Shown: positions 48,364 to 54,980 of the stretch, piece by piece
Numbering within the stretch: the first letter of the stretch is position 1
How the letters are laid out: each line of letters opens with the position of its first letter
From: a virus
Virus record (IMG/VR): IMGVR_UViG_3300035703_000072
Location: 1 to 64,000 of that record
Strand: one strand, 5' to 3'
Length of the DNA stretch: 64,000 nucleotides
Program-made: the position numbers and the translations under genes
The notes under the pieces: generated by a model
Databases searched by the model: none
The model's input: the letters and a program-made list of their open reading frames with translations, nothing else
Told to the model about the DNA's origin: nothing

Positions 48364-48884
48364 TGCAATAATGTGGTTTTAAATCCGGAACTTCTACCGG
48401 TTGATGAACAAGAGTTACTACACTTCCAACTTGAATAAGTATCAAGGTTTCTCTCAATGAAAAGAACCACGTCTTTCATTAAGGTATTTGCTTCCTCTTT
48501 CTTTTTGTAATAGGTGTTTCTTCTATCTTCCAATGGTACCGGTTGAGAATGTGGATTCAATTTGGTCACAACTCCGTGGCTTGTTGAAACCATTGGAGCT
48601 TCGATAATCATTCGAGCATAAGCAAAGAATGATATCACAGCATCAAATCCTGAGAACTCAATTAATCGCTCATTGTAAGTGTAGGTTCCGCCTTCAATTA
48701 ATTTTTTCCAGGCTGGGTCTTCTTTCTTTTCGAGCAGATCAAAATAAAAGTCCTCGCAAACCAATGGCTTGAAGTCAAACTTTTGAGCGGCATCGATATA
48801 ATTGTTGAACTGTTCCTCATCCAAACCAATTGCAATTTGAAGAAGTGATGAAGCTTTTGCTTTATTAGTTAGTCGTGTTGCCAT
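48360..48884 (-). CDS. DUF6712-like head-tail connector, 174 aa
   Basis: The start at 48884 (MATRLTNKAKASSLLQIAIG) avoids a long overlap with the portal gene; only 20 bases overlap. FDFKPLVCEDFYFDLLEKKE, then SGFDAVISFFAYARMIIEAP and PLEDRRNTYYKKKEEANTLM, are features of the DUF6712 family in Bacteroidota phages, next to portal and capsid genes, consistent with an adaptor at the portal. Role inferred from position and family. Confidence 0.65.
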   Translation of the reverse strand: MATRLTNKAKASSLLQIAIGLDEEQFNNYIDAAQKFDFKPLVCEDFYFDLLEKKEDPAWKKLIEGGTYTYNERLIEFSGFDAVISFFAYARMIIEAPMVSTSHGVVTKLNPHSQPVPLEDRRNTYYKKKEEANTLMKDVVLFIERNLDTYSSWKCSNSCSSTGRSSGFKTTLLQ

Positions 48885-50301
48885 CTGGATTTGGATTTTG
48901 AGGTTCAACGATTTTAGGTTCTCCGAGCATTGCCTTAGCAACTTCATTGGAGTATCCGAAGATGTTTTCCAACATGGCCACACCGGCATCGTAAGAAGTG
49001 ATTTGTTCTGAAACAGATTTCTGTATCTCAAGGATTGCAGTAACACCTCCAACAGAACCACGTAACTGAGCTTGTGCAACTCTAATCTCTTTGGCTGCCA
49101 ATTGTTCTTCAGATTGTGGCTCAGGAGCTCCGGCAGTCTTTGTGATATCAACTCCTTGCTGATAGTTAACTGTACCATCATCAAGCAGGCTGTACTGTTT
49201 GATAGTCCAATTTCCTGAAGGGTTGATTTCTGACTTGTAGCCACGGAATAACTCAGCGAAAAAAGTTTCAATCTTTTCTTGGTCACGAGAAATGATAGCG
49301 TTGTAAACCGATTGGGCTTTGATTAAATCCTCACCTGAAGTATTTCCGAGCTTTCCGGCAACATAGTCTACCAACTGTGGAGGAATGTTCTTGAATGCTT
49401 TACGGATGAAGTTAGCGGATGAGCTTTCAAAGTGAGCGTACTTGTCAGCACGGATCTCATTTTTGATTGTATCAAACTTGAAGTTTCCGGATTTCTCTCT
49501 TTCGTCATCCCATTCATCCTCAACAACAATTTTAGAAGAAGAACCCTCAAATCCTGAAGCTTTTTCAAGATTACTGAAGAAGTCTTTTTTGTCTTGTTCT
49601 TTTGGAAAAGCTCTGTGTCTTATGAAAGTCAAATCCTCAAATCCTCTTTTGGCCGTTCCGTTGTAGTATAGTCCGAGTTGGTGCTCGGTATCTGCAAACA
49701 AATAAGCTCCCTCAATCAATGAAGTTGGATAATCATACTTATCATTCAGTTTCAAGAAAGCGATTTGACCTTTGTAGTTTTCCCAACCACCGGCAGCTTC
49801 TACTTGAGCAGCGATAACATCAGGTCTTGGATTGTAAGAGTCGAAAACATCGACTTCCTCTTTTTTCAAATCCTTGCCCCATCCGTTTGGAGACACCAAT
49901 ATTTTTCCGATGTACTCTTTACTGTCTTTTTTACCAAGACGGCATAGAGAATAGGGAATGATTTTGAAATGGTCTTTGTCATAGTTGGCGTTGTAGCCTA
50001 CCAAAACGAAAACGCCCTGGTGTCTTGACAAAGGTTCGCAAGCATCAAAAAGTAGATTGTTCGGGTTGTATGGAAATACTCCTTCAGAAAGATTGACTTT
50101 GGATAAATCAACTTGAAAACCGGCACCGCCCAAGAATCGTTCGTATAGCCACGCACACTGAAAAGCAGTAGGAGAGCTGTCGATTAGATTTTCGACAACA
50201 AGAGGCTTGAGGTTATCTTCGCCATTGAAAATAACCCCAAATCGTTTATTGTAAACCGATTTTCTCTCTTGTTTGTATCTTTCGATTACTTTGGACTTCA
50301 T
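48865..50301 (-). CDS. Portal-like protein, prophage B (478 aa)
   Basis: Near the end of the head block, between capsid-related genes and the connector. Core segments LYERFLGGAGFQVD, SRHQGVFVLVGYNANYDKDH, TSLIEGAYLFADTEHQLGLY and the helical C-terminus (RGSVGGVTAILEIQKSVSEQ, SYDAGVAMLENIFGYSNEVA) fit phage portals of Bacteroidota with a long crown/stem helix region. No similarity to the SPP1-type portal of prophage A seen by eye. Pro/Asn-rich tail at the end. Confidence 0.65.
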   Translation of the reverse strand: MKSKVIERYKQERKSVYNKRFGVIFNGEDNLKPLVVENLIDSSPTAFQCAWLYERFLGGAGFQVDLSKVNLSEGVFPYNPNNLLFDACEPLSRHQGVFVLVGYNANYDKDHFKIIPYSLCRLGKKDSKEYIGKILVSPNGWGKDLKKEEVDVFDSYNPRPDVIAAQVEAAGGWENYKGQIAFLKLNDKYDYPTSLIEGAYLFADTEHQLGLYYNGTAKRGFEDLTFIRHRAFPKEQDKKDFFSNLEKASGFEGSSSKIVVEDEWDDEREKSGNFKFDTIKNEIRADKYAHFESSSANFIRKAFKNIPPQLVDYVAGKLGNTSGEDLIKAQSVYNAIISRDQEKIETFFAELFRGYKSEINPSGNWTIKQYSLLDDGTVNYQQGVDITKTAGAPEPQSEEQLAAKEIRVAQAQLRGSVGGVTAILEIQKSVSEQITSYDAGVAMLENIFGYSNEVAKAMLGEPKIVEPQNPNPDGNTTN

Positions 50302-50305
50302 AGTC

Positions 50306-51151
50306 TTATGCTAAGGCTTCTAATTCGTTTTTGAATTTTTCAACTACTGCTTGAGCGTTGGCGATTGCCTCAGCATTGTCAGGCTCATTGGTTGACAAAT
50401 CTTCCAAGTCTTGCTCTGCTTTGGCCAAATCGAATTCGATATCCTCTTTGGTTCTTTCAGCAGCATCCTCAGAAGTTTCTTCAGCTGAAGTAGTTTCATC
50501 GCAAGCAGGTACTTCGTCTTTTATCTCTTTAGCCAAACCATACAACTCTGCTCTTTCATCATCGCTTAGATTTTTATAGAACTTAGTCAAGCCTTCGATG
50601 GTAGTTGCCTTAGTGGTTTTGTTGATTTTAGTCAACAAAGAAGTGGCTTGCTCAACCGTCAAAACTTTGTCGCCAACTACGACACCAATTGCTTTGGTTT
50701 CGGTTTCTTTGGCCGGTTCTAACAATGATTTTTTGTAAGCCTCGATTTGCGCATCAACATCCTCAGGAAGTTTGGCGAAAAGAATTTTACGATTTGGATT
50801 TGCTGCTAACAATTCGATAGCGATTTCATCCGTTAAGTTTGCGTTTGAGTACGCAATGCTTGTCCCTCTTACCGGAATGGTTGTCATTTCGTTTAAGCGG
50901 AAAGCTCCTAATGTGATAACTTTTTTTGACATGATTTTCTTTGGATTAAGGTTTTTGATATTCTTAATGTAACCAGCGTACTTACTCGTACAGTGACTAC
51001 AAGTTTCTCCGAAAAGCTTGAAGTGAAGCTCAAATAGATATTTTAAATAAGGGACACCGTTATCCTTACCGCTCACGATGGTTTGATAATCAGCATCCCA
51101 TAATTTTTTTAGCTTTTCGTTTTCTTCCGAATTAAGGTGCTGGAGCAACAT
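50306..51151 (-). CDS. Head-associated protein with CxxC and acidic tail, 281 aa
   Basis: ATG at 51151 (MLLQHLNSEENEKLKKLWDA), 20 bases inside the preceding gene; the TTG before it is less likely. ETCSHCTSKYAGYIKNIKN (about residues 50-68) has a CxxC as in several Bacteroidota phage virion proteins. The middle has beta structure (KVITLGAFRLNEMTTIPVRG) and the C-terminus is helical and acidic (DIEFDLAKAEQDLEDL). Located between tail-tube-like and portal genes. Role unknown. Confidence 0.5.
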   Translation of the reverse strand: MLLQHLNSEENEKLKKLWDADYQTIVSGKDNGVPYLKYLFELHFKLFGETCSHCTSKYAGYIKNIKNLNPKKIMSKKVITLGAFRLNEMTTIPVRGTSIAYSNANLTDEIAIELLAANPNRKILFAKLPEDVDAQIEAYKKSLLEPAKETETKAIGVVVGDKVLTVEQATSLLTKINKTTKATTIEGLTKFYKNLSDDERAELYGLAKEIKDEVPACDETTSAEETSEDAAERTKEDIEFDLAKAEQDLEDLSTNEPDNAEAIANAQAVVEKFKNELEALA

Positions 51152-51725
51152 AAGTGTTGGTATCAATCCACGTTTGAGTGGCTTCTACACCTCCGGCCAA
51201 CAAAAAGATTTTTAAACGAGTAGCTTCTTCCTCGCCTTCTTTGGTAGCACAAATGATTGTTGATGTACCTGAGTTAGCAGATGAATCAAAATCATCATTT
51301 GTGATAAGCATTCCGGATTCGAAACCGGCAATCTTATAAGTTGTTTCTCCGGCAACTCCGGTATCAACCATTTTATTGATGGTAAATACACGAGCTCCTT
51401 CAGCTAATTCTTGGATTCTCTCTTGCTCATTGTCTCCAATGTACAAAGGCACAAACTCATCAGTATGAGTATAACCGTTTCCGTAATCACCAACTGCTAA
51501 AGCGTGTTTAGCTTTGTGTGATTTATCGTTACCGGCTGCTTTGAAAAGCTTTTTACCTGATTTAAGAACAAGAGTAGTAATCTTTGTATTTCGGTTTGCT
51601 AAAATGGTGGCTTCACGGTCGATGTCCGCCCAGTTTCCATACCATTTTTCGGCAACACCTTGTTTTGGTTTGAACCCACAAGCTCTTGTGAATTCTCCGG
51701 CTAAGTCAGTATTACATTCTGCCAT
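51132..51725 (-). CDS. Probable tail tube-like virion protein, 197 aa
   Basis: Follows the capsid gene after a terminator. Beta-rich, with KLFKAAGNDKSHKAKHALAV, TINKMVDTGVAGETTYKIAG and FESGMLITNDDFDSSANSGT. Size and texture fit a tail tube or head-stabilising protein. It starts MAECNTDLAGEFTRACGFKP, with Cys at 4 and 16. Its location inside the head block makes the tube call tentative. Confidence 0.45.
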   Translation of the reverse strand: MAECNTDLAGEFTRACGFKPKQGVAEKWYGNWADIDREATILANRNTKITTLVLKSGKKLFKAAGNDKSHKAKHALAVGDYGNGYTHTDEFVPLYIGDNEQERIQELAEGARVFTINKMVDTGVAGETTYKIAGFESGMLITNDDFDSSANSGTSTIICATKEGEEEATRLKIFLLAGGVEATQTWIDTNTYVAPAP

Positions 51726-51740
51726 GACATATAATTTTTA

Positions 51741-51764
51741 AAAGGGAGCTTTTACACTCCCTTT
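51741..51764 (-). terminator. Terminator after the major capsid gene, prophage B
   Basis: AAAGGGAG (51741-51748) pairs with CTCCCTTT (51757-51764); on minus a TTTTAAAAATT tract follows. Placed between capsid and downstream genes, it could set high capsid relative to downstream expression. Confidence 0.7.
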
Positions 51765-51777
51765 GATTTTACAATGA

Positions 51778-52839
51778 TTACAACGCTGCTTTTAAAGCGT
51801 AAGGGTTCGTCATTTTGAAGTCTAACATGTAGTTAGCTTTGATCCAAAACTCTTCTTTGTCACCGCCGATGTATTCCATCACGATATTGGTTAAAGAAGC
51901 CTCATCATCAACACCTACTTGTAAGTACTCTTTACGAGTCAACAAGGCAAAGTGAGGTAAGTGGATTGTTGGAGTAGTTCCGGTAACGAAATCTTTCTTT
52001 TTCCAACGGTCGTAGTGTACAACCGGTACCAAGCTCTCTCCATCAACGGAAAGGTTTCCAACACCTCTTTGAGTAAGGTCAACGTTTGACTGTAAGCCAT
52101 AACCGTTAGCACGTTTTACCCACTTCTCGTAGTTTTTGAACAATCTGTTTGATGTCATCAACATATCCGGGTCGAAGTCATAAACATCTTCTGTCAATGC
52201 CTCGTAAGTGTCAAGAGCATAAGTTGCTCCTAAGTCTAACTGAGTTGTCATTGCACCGGTATTTTTGGTCAATGTCACGAAGTTGTCTGCGAACTCAGGC
52301 AAAGTTTTCAAATACGCCAACGTAGGAATCAATCCTTTGTCAATTGTATTATAGAACGGTACCATTGTAGCCTCATCGGTCAAGATGTTTTGAGCAGCGA
52401 TATCTTTATCGGCCATCAAAACGATACGTTGTAAGTCCAAAGCCATAGCTTTAGATACCAAGTCTTGAATGAACAATCCAAGAGCAGTTCCGTCAAGGTC
52501 TTTTCTTGAATATCCATTATTCAATCCCCATTGGATGAAAGAAGATTCGAAGTCTGAGTAACAGTACTTGATTTTTACTTCTTGCAAAGTAGGATTCCAA
52601 AATTGTGAGAAAGCTGGGAACTCAGGAGAGATACCGGCACCACCACAACCTGCTGATTTTTTTGTCACATACTCGAAACCTTTCATAGCAGCGACTTGTT
52701 GTCCGCCTTTGATGCCTGGTACGATTTGGAACATGTTTTCTGTTGGCTGATAGAAGGTATCATTCATTACTACTTCACGTAGGTCTTGAATGTATCTTTT
52801 GTCATCTGCCAAGTCTTTGAAATTGTCGATTAATTCCAT
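51778..52839 (-). CDS. Major capsid protein, prophage B
   Basis: 353 residues following the protease/scaffold gene, higher-GC codons. MFQIVPGIKGGQQVAAMKGF near residue 36, CGGAGISPEFPAFSQFWNPT (about 65), a long helix-rich middle and the end ANYMLDFKMTNPYALKAAL resemble Bacteroidota phage HK97-fold capsid proteins. The N-terminus has no long delta domain, which agrees with scaffold being supplied by the upstream gene. Confidence 0.75.
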   Translation of the reverse strand: MELIDNFKDLADDKRYIQDLREVVMNDTFYQPTENMFQIVPGIKGGQQVAAMKGFEYVTKKSAGCGGAGISPEFPAFSQFWNPTLQEVKIKYCYSDFESSFIQWGLNNGYSRKDLDGTALGLFIQDLVSKAMALDLQRIVLMADKDIAAQNILTDEATMVPFYNTIDKGLIPTLAYLKTLPEFADNFVTLTKNTGAMTTQLDLGATYALDTYEALTEDVYDFDPDMLMTSNRLFKNYEKWVKRANGYGLQSNVDLTQRGVGNLSVDGESLVPVVHYDRWKKKDFVTGTTPTIHLPHFALLTRKEYLQVGVDDEASLTNIVMEYIGGDKEEFWIKANYMLDFKMTNPYALKAAL

Positions 52840-52868
52840 AACAGTCGTAGATTATTAATTAGTTAGTT

Positions 52869-54104
52869 TTACTTTTTTTCTCTGAATTCTTTGGCTTTCT
52901 CAGGGTCGTAACCTTTGGCTCCGCCTTTACCGCCTTCCGGTTTTTCTCCCGGTGGTACTTCGTAAGAAGATTTGATTGTCTCAAATTTCTTTTTGGTTTC
53001 TGTTTGAAAATTCGCTTGATTCTCAGCTACAATTTTCAATGACTCATCAGTTTCGGCTAATGATTTCTCAATTTTTTTGGAGAAAGTCGCGAACTGAGAA
53101 CCCAAACTTTGAATTGACTGCATAACCTCTTGCATGGTAGGTTCTGCTGGTGGGTCAGCCGGTGGAGTTGCTTCGTTGATTTCGGTAATTTTACCGTCAA
53201 CTGTTACAATGCTTCCACCATCAGGGAGTAAATGAGTGTCATCATCAACCGAATTACCGGCATCATCGACAACTTCGTCTCCCACTTGTGGCTGTTCGGC
53301 ATCGGTTTTTACAGTTACGATTTTTCCATCAGCTAAAGTGATATCGATATCGAATTTTTTACCGGAATTGTCGCCAAACAGTTTCTTGAAAAAATTTGTT
53401 TTTGACATATTAAAAGTGTTTAAAGATTTACGTTGATTGTAGTTGAAATATCTCTCGAAGAAGTCTTGAATGATATTTGGATTTTTGTCGATGGACTCGA
53501 ATATCTCAGGGTTTTTATCGAGGAAGTCGGTAACGATTACACCAAGGTCATTTGGATTTGAGGAAAAAAGAGCATCGGTCGCTGCCGGATCGTCAACTAA
53601 GTCTGAAGAAACAAAGCTTTTCAATATTAAAGACTCAACCATTTCTTTTTTGCCTTCTTCATTCTCCAACTGAATCATTTCCCAATCGCACATTACGACA
53701 ATAGAATTTCCGAACATATCCGGATTTGATGCCGCCATCTTAACGATGTAGTCATACATTGAGATTCCTTTTCCTTCAACTTGCACATCTTTCGTGATGG
53801 AATCGAGATAAAGGTTTGCATATACCTTTTGGTCTCTTAACTCAAATTCTTTGAATCTACCGATGAAAGTTCCCAAGGAAGTAGCACACATGTTCGGGTG
53901 GCCGAATCGGGATTTGATACCATTTTTGGAAGCGTTACCTTCAGCAACAAGGTCGTTAAGGAATTGCTCACTGAAGTAAGAATCATTTTTGTTCTTACCA
54001 AACTTTGCTATTTCTACGTTTTTTAAGATGCCATTGTCGGCATCAACGTTTACATTTTGCTGTACTGAGAAGTTTGGTAAAGAATTGAATTGTTTCTTTG
54101 ACAT
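52869..54104 (-). CDS. Prohead protease/scaffold fusion (Mu gpI-like), 411 aa
   Basis: N-terminal half: NGIKSRFGHPNMCATSLGTF (about residues 57-76), IGRFKEFELRDQKVYANLYL and SNPDMFGNSIVVMCDWEM match the phage I-like/U35 protease layout with candidate His in FGHP and Ser in FGNSIVV. The C-terminal half is Gly/Asp/Lys-rich with coiled coil (MQEVMQSIQSLGSQFATFSK), i.e. scaffold, ending YDPEKAKEFREKK. It directs capsid assembly and cleaves itself. An internal Met at about residue 230 (MSKTNFFKKLF) could give a separate scaffold. Confidence 0.75.
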   Translation of the reverse strand: MSKKQFNSLPNFSVQQNVNVDADNGILKNVEIAKFGKNKNDSYFSEQFLNDLVAEGNASKNGIKSRFGHPNMCATSLGTFIGRFKEFELRDQKVYANLYLDSITKDVQVEGKGISMYDYIVKMAASNPDMFGNSIVVMCDWEMIQLENEEGKKEMVESLILKSFVSSDLVDDPAATDALFSSNPNDLGVIVTDFLDKNPEIFESIDKNPNIIQDFFERYFNYNQRKSLNTFNMSKTNFFKKLFGDNSGKKFDIDITLADGKIVTVKTDAEQPQVGDEVVDDAGNSVDDDTHLLPDGGSIVTVDGKITEINEATPPADPPAEPTMQEVMQSIQSLGSQFATFSKKIEKSLAETDESLKIVAENQANFQTETKKKFETIKSSYEVPPGEKPEGGKGGAKGYDPEKAKEFREKK

Positions 54105-54127
54105 CGTAGTAATGTATTATATTACAG

Positions 54128-54135
54128 CAAATGTA
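54128..54135 (-). promoter_or_regulatory. -7 element of the head operon, prophage B
   Basis: TACATTTG on minus, 24 bases before the protease/scaffold ATG, fits TAnnTTTG exactly. No clear -33 TTG at the right distance, so an activator may be needed. No palindrome like those in prophage A. Confidence 0.5.
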
Positions 54136-54195
54136 GAATAATGTTCAAAGCGAAGTGGTTACTGAAGATTGACTATCATTTTGTACCTTTACAAC

Positions 54196-54486
54196 ATGAT
54201 AATCGTTTACACAGCACTCATTCTCGTTGGTATCGTAGCTTGTTGGCTATGGTACAAAGCTGTGTTCGCTTTCTTCGGATGGCTAAACAAAACCATCAAC
54301 AAAAATAAAATCGCCGAACAAAACAATCCATACATCGCAGCTCACAAAGCCAAAATGCTGAACGATAAAAACTATGAAGAGTATTTGGATTGGATGGCCA
54401 AACACGGCCACGGAGTTCCGGTACCAAAAGCAATGACCAGAGAGGATTGGGAAGCCTCTGAAAAAATCAAGAGATTAACTTCGTAA
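54196..54486 (+). CDS. Small membrane protein, plus-strand moron of prophage B
   Basis: ATG at 54196 (MIIVYTALILVGIVACWLWY): one N-terminal TM helix, then FGWLNKTINKNKIAEQN and a hydrophilic C-terminal half (EYLDWMAKHGHGVPVPKAMT). 96 residues. It is the only plus gene in the prophage B late region and ends 20 bases inside the convergent HTH gene. A weak TACCTTTA element lies 5 bases before the ATG. Expressed from the lysogen probably; unrelated in sequence to the prophage A moron but similar in plan. Confidence 0.6.
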   Translation: MIIVYTALILVGIVACWLWYKAVFAFFGWLNKTINKNKIAEQNNPYIAAHKAKMLNDKNYEEYLDWMAKHGHGVPVPKAMTREDWEASEKIKRLTS

Positions 54487-54688
54487 CTATCTTTTTGATG
54501 CTCGAAGCCGATAGCTTCTGTTCTTCAGCTATCAATTCGTAACACTCATACACCGCAACACCATCGGAGCGCATCAGCTCAAACCTTTCCACTATCTTAA
54601 TGTTTCGTGACCAAGACGGGTCAACCACCCCAAGCTTCTCGAGTTCCTTGATTTCTTTTTCCAAGTGTTTGAGCTTCGTGTACAACAT
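54467..54688 (-). CDS. Small HTH-type protein, 73 aa
   Basis: ATG at 54688, directly downstream of a good promoter. Coiled-coil N-terminus (MLYTKLKHLEKEIKELEKLG) and a C-terminal HTH-like part (AVYECYELIAEEQKLSASSI, KKIVTKLIS). Longer starts would overlap the Cys-rich gene. A self-standing promoter inside the late cluster suggests a regulator, possibly of the adjacent moron or head operon. Its 3' end overlaps the moron by 20 bases. Confidence 0.6.
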   Translation of the reverse strand: MLYTKLKHLEKEIKELEKLGVVDPSWSRNIKIVERFELMRSDGVAVYECYELIAEEQKLSASSIKKIVTKLIS

Positions 54689-54692
54689 ATTA

Positions 54693-54720
54693 CAAATATA
54701 GTAATATAAAATATTACCAA
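54693..54720 (-). promoter_or_regulatory. Promoter of the HTH gene, prophage B
   Basis: On minus: TTG (54718-54720), 17-base spacer, TATATTTG (54693-54700), then the ATG four bases later. Both elements fit the Bacteroidota consensus. The promoter overlaps the last codon of the Cys-rich gene. The transcript would be leaderless or nearly so. Confidence 0.6.
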
Positions 54721-54980
54721 CGTCCTTTCGGGCATTGATGTTCTTTGCTCCGAACCGCCGGAGACAAAGGACAACCACAACCGCCTTCCTCTTTGGAACA
54801 GTACAATCCCTGAATTTCACTCAAGGTAAAATCGGGGAGTAGTGCTGTATGAAGCCCATACTTTGAAGCCGGACACGTCGCACATATCTCAGCACGACGT
54901 TTGGCTTCTTCTTTTGTGGTTTGATCTCCGCCGGTGAAGTAGTTACCCCAACCGTTCAATATGTCTTTTGCATTAGCCAT
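54714..54980 (-). CDS. Cys-rich protein after tape measure, 88 aa
   Basis: Six Cys in two clusters: EICATCPASKYG (about residues 32-43) and LYCSKEEGGCGCPLSPAV (about 59-76), then HQCPKG. Zinc binding is likely. Overlaps the tape measure by 8 bases. Proteins of this form are typical tail-cluster companions in Bacteroidota phages; function unknown. Confidence 0.6.
   Translation of the reverse strand: MANAKDILNGWGNYFTGGDQTTKEEAKRRAEICATCPASKYGLHTALLPDFTLSEIQGLYCSKEEGGCGCPLSPAVRSKEHQCPKGRW

Noticed and set aside
48885-49286. N-terminal extension of the connector gene
   Set aside because: It runs antiframe through the portal gene with atypical composition; the ATG at 48884 gives a normal family length.
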